Shown: in pieces, positions 11,337 through 23,369 of the stretch
How the letters are laid out: every line of letters begins with the position of its first letter
Position numbering within the stretch: position 1 is the first letter of the stretch
Assembly (NCBI GenBank): GCA_016647705.1
Contig: CM028335.1
Coordinates: 15,707,905 to 15,771,904, forward strand
Length of the DNA: 64,000 nt
DNA from: Eucommia ulmoides
Lineage: Eukaryota; Streptophyta; Magnoliopsida; Garryales; Eucommiaceae
Direction: 5' to 3'
Position numbers and translations under genes: made by a program
The notes under the pieces: generated by a model
Databases searched by the model: none
Told to the model about the DNA's origin: nothing
Seen by the model: the letters and a program-made list of their open reading frames with translations, nothing else

Positions 11337-12968
11337 TTACCGAAACGCCTGGCGAATCGGGAGAGAACAAGAATCCCAATTCTGCAGCTTTTCTTTTCCT
11401 TTGGTTCGAATACCAGACCCATGACTTGGCCCTGCCTCATCTCTCATGATTACATTCATAGCTTCCTTGATCATCACTCTCTTAGGGTGCAACTCGAATC
11501 CTGCAGTCTCCTTCCCTTTGTTGATGGTTTCTGCTGGATAGGGGAAAGTGACCTGGATATGCGGAATTTTCATTGGATGGTTGTCTGGAGATCCATCCCT
11601 CTTCTTCCGAAAGAACTTCGCCCTATCTGCTTTTGTTGACTCGTATCCCAATCCAAATCTCCCCCTCTTCTCCTTGACTTCTATCGGTTCTGTAATTCCG
11701 TCTAGATTCTTGCCCAAACCTTTCCCGGGAATGCAACCCCGGGACTTCATTTCTTTAGCAACGAAGGCCACAGTATTAGACAGTGATGGTGTCATCTCGT
11801 GTCTTCCTTCCTTCACAAAGGTAGCATTCGCAACGTCGAACACGTGATAGGAGGCTTCAATCTTCTCCTTTTCCTTTCCGTCGTCTATTAACGGGATATG
11901 CCGACTTATCACTTGATGGAAATGTATGATATCTGAATCAGCCCAGAACACGTACAGTGTGTCATCAATGATAAACTTGATCTTCTGATGTAGAGACGAA
12001 GGCACTGCCCCAACGTTATGGATCCACGGCCTCCCCAACAACAGGTTGTACGAAGCAGGTATGTCGAGCACTTGGAACTTCGCATTGAACTGTATTGGAC
12101 CAATTTCAATTGGCAGGTCAATCTCTCCAACACTATCTCTCCTAGCCCCATCAAATGCTCTGATAACCGTCTTAAACGATCAAACCTGTGATAGATCTAT
12201 CCCCATTTCTTCCAGGGTCGACAAAGGACATATATTTAATACCGATCCATTGTCAATCAGCACCCGAGCTATGAACATTCCATGGCTTTCGACCGTGATA
12301 TTCAAAGGCTTGTTGTGACCTGTTCCATCATCGTCCATCTCGTCATTTGTGAAAGTGATGGTGTTAGATCCTAGGACCTGCTCGACCAGAGTGACAAACT
12401 TCTCCGGAGAGATCGTGATAGGCAAGTGGGCTTCATTTAGGACTTTCAGTAGTGCCTGTCTGTGTACTTCTGAGGATAGGAGTAGTGAGAGCATTGAGAT
12501 TTGTGCCGGTGCTTTGCTGAGTTGCTCCACTATCTTGTATTCTAAATTCTTCATTGCCTTTAGGAAGTCGTGAGCCTCCGGTTCTGACACCGGCTTTTTC
12601 AGAGCCCCTCTTGGTTCCCTCACAGGAATCCTGATCAAATCCTGTGGCGTATACACCCTTCTAGACCGAGTGATTCCACTGGTTTCTCCTACTGAGATTG
12701 GCAATTCTTCTCCTTCTCCTATTTTAGCGATGATCTCATAATTCCATGGAATCTTATTGAGATTTTCCACCAGCTTTTGGATTGGGAAAGACAGAACTAG
12801 AGATTTCTCCAGTTTTTCGGCTACCCTTTCTAGATGTAATTCGAATCCTCCGTAGAAAACCTCCGGGTGTAAACAAACACCACCGATATCGATCACATCA
12901 ACTTCTTCCTCGACCTCCTCTGTGAAAATTAGATTGACGCCACTTCCTGAGGAGGCGTGTTCAGGCAA
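11337..12968 (-). pseudogene. Tat element aspartic protease region with G-patch-like segment
   Basis: Two frames in the same register (12180-12968 and 11337-12071) are separated by one TGA at 12177-12179. The protease centre reads VLIDNGSVLNICPL, where Asp-Asn-Gly replaces the commoner DTG/DSG, and is followed by 'YNLLLGRPWIH', a typical retropepsin C-terminal motif. Downstream, a Gly-rich stretch with GKGLGKN and GRFGLGYE spacing resembles a G-patch. The frame then shifts relative to RT near 11210-11340. The protease would cleave the polyprotein in the virus-like particle. Confidence 0.85.
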
Positions 12969-14742
12969 CGAATTTTGCTGACAGTTGGCGTACCGGCCTC
13001 AAGTTTTTTAGAAAACGTGATGGCTCATGTCCGTATAAACTCCTAAATTTTGTCTTTCAGCTGAAAGCATTGCTCAGTCGCGTGTCCTCTGGTTCCCGAG
13101 TGGTATTCACAGAAAGTATTTGAAAAAGCTACTTTACTCCCAGGTTTAACTTCGTAGAATGGAAGGGGTGTCAGCATCCCTTACTTTAAACAATTCCGGT
13201 ACAACTCGGTGATCGAGACCGGAAGGTCTTGTAGCTCTCTGTTGTCATTCTGGAAATTTCCCCCAGTAGCATGAGGTATAAGACCTTGGTGGTATTGGGT
13301 TCCTGACCTTGGAGTGCGGTTAGGAATTTGAGGTGGGGTGTTCGGGTGTGGTTGATAGGTATGGTAAGGGGGTGCTAGGTAGGCTTGAGGATAATATTGG
13401 GGAATATAGTTTTGATAAGGGGGTGGTACCTTTTGGTAATAGCGGGGGTGGCTTTGGGAATAGGGTTGGTTTTTAGGATAATTTTGGTTTTGGCAATTTT
13501 GAGGAGGGTAGTTGTGATATTGGTTATTCTGATTCGGGTAGTTTTGGGGACAAGAAGCTTGGGGGTAGTTCTGGTAATGGGTTTGCCGAGGGAAAACGAC
13601 AACGGCTACTTCATTTTCTTTCATCTTTGGCGGGGCTGACCTTTTCGTCAGATTGGATTGGGCCCCTTCAATTTTCCGCTCCTTATTCCTTCTTCCATCA
13701 CCTCGGCCTGTTTGATCACATCGCCGAAAGAAACCACTGTTATGCTCGAGAGATCTCGATAGAACGGCGGTGACTGAATTGACTTGAATATCTCTAACTG
13801 AGCCTTCTCGCTCAGCCTAGAGACAACTTTGGTAGCCTCCTCCCTCCAACGGGCAGTATACCTCCGGAAATTTTCGTCTTTATTTTTCAGTATCTGGTAG
13901 AGGGTATTGCGGTCCGGCGCGGCATCCCTATTGTACACATATTGCTCACAGAAGGCCTCTACCAAATCTTCAAATGTTTTAATCTGTGATAACTCCAGGG
14001 TCATGTACCAGTTGAGAGCCGGTCCTTTCAACGATCTCTGAAACATCTTTAGGCAAAGGTCTTCGTTCCAAGCATGAATTCCTAACTCCTCTTTGTAAAC
14101 GCTGACATTCCATTCTGGAGGGCCAGTACCAGCATATTTTGTGAACTCTGGAACTACGAAATTTTCCGGGTACACAACCCCGGGTGGTGCTGACAACTCC
14201 TTATACGTCGCTTTCCTGGATGGCTTCTCCTTTTGACATTCTTCCATAGTTTTTTCCAATTTCTCCATTTTCAGAAACCAAGCCGGTAGAGGACCATTCT
14301 CTTCTTTGTTTTCAGTTTCAATGGCCGGGGCCGGTTGGCTATCATTTGAATTGTTTGGTGGAACAACGACCCTCTCCGGGTGAATGAGGATCTGCGGTGT
14401 GGTAGGGGCCGAGCCCTCTAGCAAGGCCTGATAGACATGCCCCTGGATGGGATATGCCGGAGCTCCATAGGCGAAAGGATGAGGGCCCATCTGAGGTCCA
14501 TAGTAGACCGGTATTGTGAAGTTCGGGCCGACGTGGTTCGGATTCGGCCCTGAGTTCTCCATCCCAATACTTTCAGGGTTTCCATTTGGGGATTCAATCA
14601 CAGGAGTCCTATTGGACGGAAGAATAGGCACCTCCAGAGGTCGGCTAAGCTCGTTGATCCTTTCCATCAACCTGTCAATAGTTTCCTGCATCTGAGCCAT
14701 TTGGGTCATTCGGGGAGATTCGAGATTGCTTTCTGATGTCAT
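12969..14742 (-). pseudogene. Tat element gag
   Basis: The frame 13648-14742 (364 codons) starts at an ATG, has an N-terminal coiled/Pro-rich part, then the plant retrotransposon gag domain (PEFTKYAGTGPPEWNVSVY ... 'GPALNWYMTL', 'FCEQYVYN', 'RRYTARWREEA'). A frameshift near 13630-13645 leads into a Pro/Gln/Tyr/Asn-rich tail (13181-13624, repeated QNYP/YPP). Near 13064-13115 a CEYHSGTRGHATEQC sequence forms a zinc-knuckle-like C-x2-H...H-x4-C motif, as usual for this clade. It is broken by at least two frameshifts. Confidence 0.88.
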
Positions 14743-15364
14743 CCTGGAATGAGTCTGTGCTCGACTGCGCGTACAGATCGGACTTCGAAAGGGGGGAACT
14801 GGATTTGCTTTTCTGGGACCAATTTTCTTTGTCTTGTCATTTTCTACAACAAAAATCCTTTTATTAGTTCACGTGGGTCTTAGGTGGTCTTAAAGCCCAT
14901 TCCAGTTCGAAAATTTCAATTTCGATAACGACCAATTAAAACAAATGATGGTTTATGAAAAATCTTTTTTTTTTATTTTTTTTTTATTTTTTGGTCGTTC
15001 CCTACTGATATTGAAAATTTTGAACTTGTTTGTTTGTTTTTTTTTTTTTTTTTTAAATTCCCAAGACATCATTAATCCATCAAGTACCAAAACCCCTTTT
15101 CTATCTTGTATCATAGAATCCTGAGAGGACAATATGGATACAAGACAACTGTGCTTTTGTCAGAGGATTCACAACTATATAAGAGCCTGAGAGGAAAGAA
15201 GAAAAATAAGAGGAAAATATATATAAAAAATAAAAAGAAATATATAAAAAAGAAATCACAACTTATTTACCGAATTGAGGGAAAAGATAATAAAATAAAA
15301 TTTAACATTCGGACTTTAGATTAGTTGGACTTATTCAGACATACTGGGCTCGACCTTCTAACCG
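14743..15364 (-). other. Leader of the Tat element
   Basis: This non-coding stretch between the PBS and the gag ATG contains long homopolymer T/A tracts (14966-15055) and no open frame of note. A diverged copy of the same leader is recognisable at about 28560-29140 in the short-LTR relative (shared words GGATACAAGA, ATCATTAATCCATCAAG-type and AAGAGCC). Confidence 0.7.
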
Positions 15365-15382
15365 TCCCCAGCGGAGTCGCCA
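15365..15382 (-). other. Primer-binding site, tRNA-Arg type
   Basis: On the minus strand the sequence reads TGGCGACTCCGCTGGGGA, an 18-nt site of the kind complementary to the 3' end of a plant tRNA-Arg, as known for Ogre/Tat elements. It should lie 2 nt from the 5' LTR but is separated from it by the hAT insertion. The related element keeps the same site at 29141-29158 with a 2-nt spacing. Confidence 0.85.
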
Positions 15383-15384
15383 GC

Positions 15385-16231
15385 TAGGGGTATGCAAAAT
15401 AACCGACAGGGCCGGCTCGCCCGAAAAACCCGACCGACCCGGCCCGTAAAATTCGGGCTTGATGAGTTCAAAACCAGTCGAGTCGGTTGAACCCGATTAG
15501 GAGTGAAAAATTCGGATCGGATAGTGGTTCAAGTCCTCGCCCACCCGAACACATCCGACCCGACCGTCTTCTCTTCCTATTTATACGAATTTAGGGCTTA
15601 GGGCTCAGTTCACGCCGCCTCTCGTTACTCTGACTTCTTCTCCGAAACGATTTCATCTTCGTCTTCTTCGATTCTTCTTCTTCTTCTTCTTCAATTTCTT
15701 CGATGATTCTTCTTCTTCTTCTTCTTCGATTCTTCTTCGTAATATATATTTGATTCTCATTCCTTAAAAATAAAGGATGATTTCTAGGGTTTTCGTCGCC
15801 GCTTCATCACTCTTCAGTCGCCGATTCATCTCGAAGCCACAACAACCAAACGGAGCCTTAACAATAGTGTTTTGCTTCATCACTCCTCAGTCGCCGCTTC
15901 ATCTCGAAACCACAACAACCAAACGGAGCCTTAACAACAGTGTTTTGCTTCATTTTTTTGTAAATCTGTACTTTAGATTATCTACTTTTGATTAAGGTTT
16001 GAGTTTATCATTTCTATTTTGTTTACTGGATTGGAATCTTTGAATGATTTTTGTTTTGTTTATGGTTTATCCCAATCCGACCACCTCCGATTGGAACCCG
16101 ACGTAACCCGTTACCATCGGTTATCTCCTTCAATCGGTCGGCATCGGATTTCGAATTTCCAGACCCGACAGAGTCGGGTTGGGTGACGGGTTATGGGTAT
16201 ACCGGCAGGTTTCGACCCGTGCACACCCCTA
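15385..16231. mobile_element. Non-autonomous hAT-like transposon in the Tat PBS
   Basis: This 847-bp element starts TAGGGGTATGCA and ends TGCACACCCCTA (12-bp terminal inverted repeats, one mismatch). It is flanked by a perfect 8-bp target duplication TCGCCAGC (15377-15384 and 16232-16239), the hAT size. The subterminal regions are rich in CGACCC/GGGTC words. Inside are TCTTCT runs and two to three tandem copies of a 72-74 bp unit starting GCTTCATCAC near 15801, 15873 and 15947. No transposase is present; open frames inside are short. Confidence 0.88.
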
Positions 16232-16239
16232 TCGCCAGC

Positions 16240-18376
16240 TGAACGCGCCCCAATTTTTCAAAAAAAATAAAAAAATAGATATATTCGTTTGTTGACAAAA
16301 TGAGAAGGGTTTTTTAAAAATGTCGATTTTCTCATTAAAATATACTTAAGCCTGTTTTAGAAAAAGGAGTCGCCACCTAGCATTGGGTTTAAATGATGTG
16401 CTAGGTCACCAGATTTTTCTTTTTTGAAAACAATTTAAAAAAATGGTTTAAGTAAAAAATTTGACTCCAAATTAACATGTTCTGACCAGAGATTCGTTTA
16501 AAGAGTTCGGGGGTCAGTTACACTCGGGGATGGTGTCAAGCACCCCAAGACGCCCGTCCAAAGACGGTACCTTATCCAATTAAGTCCAATTAAAATTTAA
16601 ATCCGAATGTTTTTATTTTATTTTGAAATCCTCCTCATATACACACACATACACATACACACACATCGAGGGAAATAATCTCCCTTCTAAACCTAAATCG
16701 TTCTAATGGAAGGTTGGGAATTTTCTACCTCATCTTGTTAGCATATTATATTTAACACAAGTTAAAGAAACATACGCACACACACGCTCACACGCATCAA
16801 GGAGAGTAATTCCCTTCTAAACTTAAACCGTTCCAATGGAAGGTTGAGAATTTTTCACCTTATCTTGTCAGCACATTATATTTAATACGAGTTAAAGAAA
16901 CACACGCACACACATGCACGCACACATCGAGGGGAGTAATTCCCTTCTAAATTTAAACCGTTCAAATGGAAGGTTGAGAATTTTTCACCTTATCTTGTCA
17001 GCACATTATATTTAATACGAGTTAAAGAAACACACGCACACACACGCACGCACACATCGATGGGAGTAATTCCCTTCTAAATTTAAACCGTTCAAATGGA
17101 AGGTTGGGAATTTTTCACCTTATTTTGTCAGCACATTATATTTAATACGAGTTAAAGAAACACACGCACATACACGCATGCACACATCGAGGGGAGTAAT
17201 TCCCTTCTAAATTTAAACCGTTCAAATGGAAGGTTGGAAATTTTTCACCTTATCTTGTTAGCACATTATATTTAATACGAGTTAAAGAAACACATACACA
17301 CACACATCGAGGGGAGTAATTCCCTTCTAAACTTAAACCGTTCCAATGGAAGGTTGAGAATTTTCCACCTCATCTTGTCAGCACATTATATTTAATACGA
17401 GTTAAAGAAAACACACGCGCGCGCGCGCACACACACACACACACATATCGAGGGGAGTAATTCCCTTCCAAATTTAAACCGTTCAAATGGAAGGTTGAGA
17501 ATTTTTTACCTTATCTTGTCAGCACATTATATTAAATATGAGTTAAAGAAAACACACACACACACGCGCGCGCGCGCGCACGCACCCACCTTGAGGGGAG
17601 TAATTTCTTTCTAAACCTAAACCGTTCTAATGGAAGGTAGAGATATTTCCACCTTGTTTTATTTACTCAAAAAAAAAAAAAAAAAGATAAAATAAAAAAT
17701 AATAATAATAAAAAAATGAAAAAAAAAATCTAATTTACAAAAAAGAAAATTAGTACAATAACAACTTATTTTAAAAAATAAGAGTACGATTTACAACAGA
17801 TGAAAGTTTACAACCTTAACTTGTAGATTTTTTCTTTTTCTTCTTCCTCTTCCAAAATTACAACAAAATAAACATAATATTATTTTCTAAAAAAAATTCT
17901 CTCAAAATTTATCCTCCTCCCTTTTCAAAAAAAAAAAAACCCTCGTATTGTGAGCCTTCATTCTATTTATAGGAATGAAGGTGTACAATCCGTCCGGCAA
18001 AAGGTGAAGCAAAAAGAAAGAAAAAGAGGTGGGTGCACTGAATTCGGTGCACCCAAAAGCAGTGGGTAGAAAGCATTTTCTCTCTGCCCACGCTGGTCGT
18101 TCAGTTCAGACCTCTCTCGTTCTCGTCTATTTCTTGTCCATTTTGTTCCAAATTAACGCGTTTTTATTCCACTTCGAAAAATCTACAAAAGCCAAAAAAA
18201 TAAATAAATCAATTACTAATATTTAATTTACTTAAGAAATTAACAAAACTTAATTTAGCGGTATTAAACCGCACAAATACGGTACAATCAAAATAAAATA
18301 AATAGGGAAATAAAATAAAGGTAACTATAAAATAAAGTATAATTTTTTGCGAGGTGGTCAAAATGTCGTGTCTACA
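16240..18376 (-). repeat. 5' LTR of the Tat element
   Basis: This 2137-bp LTR begins (element sense) with TGTAGACACGACATTTTGACC and ends with GGGGCGCGTTCA. It holds eight minisatellite units near 16666, 16796, 16926, 17056, 17186, 17306, 17447 and 17591, and the palindromic TATA region near 17950-17985. It lacks about 140 bp of the hairpin-rich GC block seen at 5500-5690 of the partner LTR; the junction falls between the repeated GTGCAC words, consistent with slippage across the palindromes. Confidence 0.9.
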
Positions 18377-18381
18377 GAAAC

Positions 18382-20060
18382 AATGGCGGCTATAGAGATA
18401 AGGATGATGGTGGTGGTGGTGATGGTGATGAGGTTGTACAGATTGATAAAGGGATGTGGGGTTGTGGTGGTGGGATTTGAGGTGGAAGATGCAAACTGTT
18501 GAGTTCAAATAGACGTCCAACTTTACTACTAGTCCCAAAGATTACTTCGGTCCAAAGATCTTATATACGATAACCACTATTAGAAAATATGACTTCAAAT
18601 CCCAATTCACAAAGCTGCCCAACAAATAAGAAATTTAAGGTAAGTTTTGAAATCAAATACATGTCAAGAATGGAAAAATGTAAAGTAGAAACCTAATCAG
18701 TATGAGTAACACGCATTTGAGAACCATTAGCAGTATGAATACTAGGAGTATTAATAGTGGATAATTTGGATGAAAAAATTTTGGGATCAGATGTCATGAT
18801 TACAATAGGCAGAATCAAAGAATCAAGAAGAGTTACCTGTAGTAAGTGAAAGAGTAGAGAAAAAATTTGTACCATTCTTGGAGAAAATATAGTGGAAGAG
18901 TAAATCCATATCTGCAATAAAAATTGTAACAATAGTGGAGGTAGGATCCGAACCCTCTTTGGTATTGAGAATAATCGAAGAAGTGCAACCTGCAGGCATC
19001 ATTGTTGAACCGGATCAACAATATACAACAAAGTATAATGTATGATATTAATCTGGAGAAACTCAGATCATGGATGGATTTTGAATGCTAAAATTATCTA
19101 GGAGCTGGTATATAATTGTGAAAAATCGATGGATGAACCCCTAAACCGATTAGATATCCGTGATTAACCGAATCAACAATATAAAGATAACTATACTAAA
19201 TGATCCAAATTTGATTAAATGGAGGTCACAAATGGATTCAGAACGACAAAATTACAATAACGAAGCTATAATCTTGAAGAATTGGTTGATGAGCCTTTGA
19301 ACCGATCAAACCACTGTGATTAACCGAATCAACAATATAAAAAGAATTATATTGTATAATTCAAATTTGAGTAAACGGAAGCCACCAATAGATGTGGAAC
19401 ATCAAAATTAGCCAAGAATTAGTCTTATATCTTTGAGAACCAGTCTAAAAATGGGTGAATCGATCAATAAAAAATGTTAAACCAGTTTAGCGACGCGTGG
19501 TCTGACAACAACAGAATGGCAGAAACTTCAGAGGGCACGTGAGGGCGTATCCGATGTCGTATGGAGGTGATTTTGGTATCTTTGGAATCGTCTTGACGAG
19601 ACTCTTCTGATGGTATACTTTATGATTAATTTGGGTTGATATTAAATCCTTTAGAAGTCAACGAAGTTGACTGCAGCGATGAAACTGTCGACGGTGCATG
19701 AAGGCGCATTTAGACTCTGATTTTGGTGATTTTGATGGCTTTAGAATTGTCTCTTCAAGAAGAATGCGATGATATAATTAACATTGATATCAGAGTGGCG
19801 GTGAGGCCTATGACAGTCAATAGATGTCACGGACCTGTGGTGACTTGAGGTGGCGCGTGGAGACGCATGAAAACCCTGATGGTGGTGATTTTGGTGTCAT
19901 TGAACTCGTTTTGACAAAACGAGTCGGATGGTGATGATGAATACGATGTTGGGGTATTGAATGATAAAAACAAGATGGGTAGCAGTGCAACATAATTAAA
20001 CGATTAGGGTTATGAAAATTTAGTAGGAATAAGGTCAACAAGAATTGGTTTTTGATACCA
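18382..20060 (-). pseudogene. Copia retrotransposon relic, gag-protease side
   Basis: Minus-strand fragments give the Copia sequence around the protease/pre-integrase boundary: 'HMTSDPKIF'-like, then 'SIHTANGSQMRVTHTD' (18693-18780), with stops throughout. Between this and the LTR the gag part is very degraded and not recognisable. The right end has the PBS-like TGGTATCA (20053-20060) next to the LTR. The missing 3' part continues at 3700-2324 across the nested Tat element. Confidence 0.72.
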
Positions 20061-20227
20061 TGTTAGAATAATTGATCAAAGACAAAATATTAGGAGAAAT
20101 ATGAAACGATCTATTGATATTCAGTACAAATAATAAACTATACAATGGAGATATTTATAGGGGATTAGGGAATCCCTAGGATTAGGGTTTTAACTTAATG
20201 GGTCAAACTCATATACATATATTAACA
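20061..20227 (-). repeat. 5' LTR of the Copia relic
   Basis: This 167-bp LTR reads TGTTAATATATG...ATTATTCTAACA in element sense, with TGTTA...TAACA inverted ends. It has a CTATAAATATC TATA box and is directly followed by TGGTATCA, the usual initiator-Met-tRNA primer site of Copia elements. The matching 3' LTR was not found; the element is truncated at 2323. Confidence 0.8.
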
Positions 20228-22340
20228 TGGATTTTTGACAATAATTTTGAACTTCTGAAAAAAAATCTGTATTAGTTAAAATTTTAACTTCATGGACTAT
20301 TCACCAAAAAATCCCCCAAACAAAAATGAATGGATGAAAAAGAAAAGGGTCATTTTTTGTCAAGGACAAAAATAATTTGAGCCTTTTACTACAAATTTAT
20401 TTTTGTCGTCACAAATTTTCATGACAGTAGTGTCTTCTTCCTACAGGCTACAGTGGAGATCGTCTCTTATCTTCTTGCTCGTGAGTTTCAAACGGATAAA
20501 ATGTCTCATATTTAGTCTTTTTTTATTGAAATAATAACTTACCATCAATGAAGATTAGTTAACTTTTGAAAATATAAATATACCATAATAATAACCTATT
20601 CGTGTTCATTTAGAAAACTCAACAAAATGATACCTCTATTTATTTTAAATTTATGATAGTGTATTTGAATTTTACTACTTAAAATAATTGACTTAAATTT
20701 ATTTTTAATTAATTTTCTTCATCGCTTTTACCTTCTGCCTCCAGTTAAATTTACAGTATTAGTTGAGTTCAACTCAAACAGTGTAAACAGGGACACAACA
20801 GAGAGATGAGAAAGGTGACAGGAAGAAGAAGACAAAGAAAGGCAAAAATCAATAAAAGTAATATATTTTTAGAGGTTATCACGCATAGATTAGGTTTTCG
20901 ATTTAGGCTCTGGCTCTGGTCCGATAAGGCATCGGTCTAAATCCTACAGTGTTCATTTGTATAAGTTTTTTGTTTTGATTTTCTAATTTGCCCATTATTT
21001 TTTAGAAAAACAACCACCCAGAACTATGTTTGGACACAAATCACCAATCAATTCCTATTAATTATAAATGAACTAAATAATCTAATTAATTGGACTCTTT
21101 GAACAGAATGATCTCATTTTAAAATTTTCTGAATTTTGCATGAAAAAAATGTCCATAATTGATTGTCAAGATTGACTTATGATAAAACTTTTCTTGTTAA
21201 ATCCAAATAAAACTGTTATCGTAAATAAAGATAGTGGACATATTTTGAAACATATATTCTGGAAAAAAAAAAAAAACTTTTTGCAAGTAATCACACAATA
21301 AATTAATTTTATTTTGTTATTTACATGATTAAATTACATAATCATTTGTTTTAAAGTTTCAAAAGATATATCATTCATATTTTTGCAATAAAAAATATAA
21401 TATTTGTTGAATTCAACACATTAAATTATTTATGAAATTTAAAATTAGTCATTCATAATTATGTTGAATTCAATAATCTGTGCAATATTCAAGTGTTCAG
21501 TTAATTATTAAAGTTTGATTATCGAAATTCGACACTTGTGATGAATACAACACTCTTAAAATCATCGTATTTTATTAAATACAAAACCAATGACAAATGG
21601 AGGATATGATATTGTATTCAATATAATAATATTATGTTTCCACTTACATGTTTATTGTGTTTCAATAGTATGTTTAACATAATCGTGTTAAGAAACTCAA
21701 TCACGTTCCAAACAAATACAAATTTTTTGTAAATATAAGTTTATCTGTTGAATTCAACATATTTGGATTCAATCACTAAAATAAATATATTATGTTGAAT
21801 TCAACATTAACGTTTTTTTTTCTTCGATCTAAAACACACGATTAGTATATCTTTCTAAAGAAAAAAACTTGCAATTATTTTTGTATAACTTGTTGATAAA
21901 AATAAAAATTATAAAATAATTAATTAGGTAATTTTACGATAAACCTTTTAAATTGATGGATTGTATTCATTTCCCTCACATTTCAGGAAAAAAAATTCTT
22001 TTTTGTCGGGGCAAAAAATAGTTACCACGTTTTTACTCGTAGTTTTAAATTTTATTTTTGTCATCTCAAATTTTCATGACACGAGTGACTTTTTCCTATA
22101 AAGGAGATCATTTTTTATCTTCTTTCTCGTGAGTTTCAAACCGATAAGCAAGTTACATCAGATGAGATTACCTTTTCAAATATAAAAATATTACAATAAT
22201 AGCATATTCATGTTAATTTAGAAAAACTCAAGAAAATGATATCCCTATTTATTTTAAACCTATTACGGTGTACTTGAATTCTATTGCTTAAAATAATTGA
22301 CTTTAATTTATTTTTAATTATTTTTATTATTGGTTCTACC
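20228..22340. repeat. Dispersed AT-rich repeat family R, long copy with tRNA-Leu relic
   Basis: No gene. The order of words matches 34300-36300: CACCAAAAAATC, TTTTTGTC(G/A)TCACAA, TCATGACA, GTGTCTTCTTC, GTTGAGTTCAACTCAAA, a GA-rich run, then a decayed tRNA-Leu fragment at about 20900-20950 (TTTAGGCTCTGG, GGTCCGATAAGGC), then the segment shared with 1-410. A second partial copy starts near 22040 (TTTTTGTCATCTCAAA). This is an ancient duplicated block of unknown origin. Confidence 0.65.
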
Positions 22341-22556
22341 TTATGCCTTTTGTTGCTGTCAAAAATTGGTTCCACCAGCAGTATGGTCTGATCAGCCTAC
22401 GCGTGGAGAATTGGTGATGGTCTGAAAAACGTCTTCAACGGAGCTGGGGTCTTCAATCCTTCAGAACCTTGATCCTGCAATTATCCGAGCTGGAGAGGCA
22501 TTGTCCGACCTGGTCTTCAGGTCGGTACCTGCACACAGAACTTGCCGAGATGTTCC
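22341..22556 (+). other. Flank of the solo LTR, left part of an older retroelement
   Basis: A GC-richer segment (from TGTCAAAAATTGG, with CTGATCAGCC and AACTTGCCGAGATG) is continuous in style with 24727-25620 on the other side of the solo LTR. It looks like regulatory or LTR sequence of the gag-bearing element that follows. No gene. Confidence 0.45.
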
Positions 22557-23009
22557 TGTAGACACGGCATTTTTGATCGCCTCGCAAAAAATCATACTTT
22601 ATTTTATAGTTACCTTTATTTTATTTATTTTGTTTTGATTGTATCGTATTTATGCGGTTTAATACTGCTAAATTAAGTTTTATTAATCTCTTAAGTAAAT
22701 TAAATATTAGTAATTGATTTTTTTTTTTTTTTGGTTTTGTAGATTTTTCAAAGTGGAATAAAAACGCGTTAATTCGGAACAAAATGGACAAGAAACAGAC
22801 GAGAACGAGAGAGGTCTGGACCGAACGCGGGGGGGGGGGGGGCTGTAAAAAGGTCGCACGTGCGGCCAGCAGGGGGTGTCCCCCCCTTTTGTTTGGGTGC
22901 ACCGATTTCGGTGCACCCAAAAGGGGGTGGGTGCACCGAATTTCGGTGCACCCACCCCCTTTTTTTCTTTTTTTCCTACTTTTCGTGCGTTTCTTCGGCG
23001 AGTTTTAGG

Positions 23010-23039
23010 GCCTTCATTCCTATAAATAGGAATGAAGGC
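23010..23039 (+). promoter_or_regulatory. LTR TATA box inside a perfect palindrome
   Basis: The core CCTATAAATAGG sits at the centre of a 30-bp palindrome with 14-bp perfect arms (GCCTTCATTCCTAT on the left) and an AA centre. The full-length element has the same structure at about 5420-5445 and 17952-17980, with an indel in one arm. It is the likely core promoter of the LTR. Confidence 0.75.
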
Positions 23040-23309
23040 TCACAACACTAGGGGAGAATTTTGGGGGGAAGAATTTTTTTGGAGAGGAATTTTTGTAAGG
23101 AAGAGGTGAAATCTGGAAAGAAATTTTGAAGAAAATAATATTATTTTCATTTTATTGTAATTTTGAAGAAGAAAAAATCTCCAAGAAGGTGGTAAATTTT
23201 CATCTGTTGTAAATCTTACTCTTATTTTTAAATAAGTTGTTATTATACTAATCTTTTTTTTTTGTAAATTAGATTTTTTTTTCTTCTTCCTTTATTATTT
23301 ATTTGTTTA

Positions 23310-23341
<32 letters not shown>

Positions 23342-23369
23342 ATTTTTTATTTTTTTTTTGAGTAAGTAA

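Larger units (their letters stand above)
3706..18376 (-). mobile_element. Full-length Ty3/gypsy LTR retrotransposon, Tat/Ogre-like clade
   Basis: This is a complete element in minus orientation, bounded by LTRs at 16240-18376 (5') and 3706-5981 (3'). It is flanked by the exact 5-bp target duplication GAAAC (3701-3705 and 18377-18381). Its order on the minus strand is 5' LTR, PBS, leader, gag, protease, RT, RNase H, second (archaeal-type) RNase H, integrase, a long non-coding 3' region with a minisatellite, polypurine tract and 3' LTR. The double RNase H, the Arg-tRNA-type PBS and the repeat-rich 3' region are hallmarks of the Tat lineage. Coding parts carry stops and frameshifts and a hAT element disrupts the PBS, so it cannot transpose autonomously. 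Confidence 0.92.

Noticed and set aside
22860-23051. Small frames repeating 'GCTEFRCTHP'
   Set aside because: They translate the LTR palindromes GGTGCACCGAATT; not genes.
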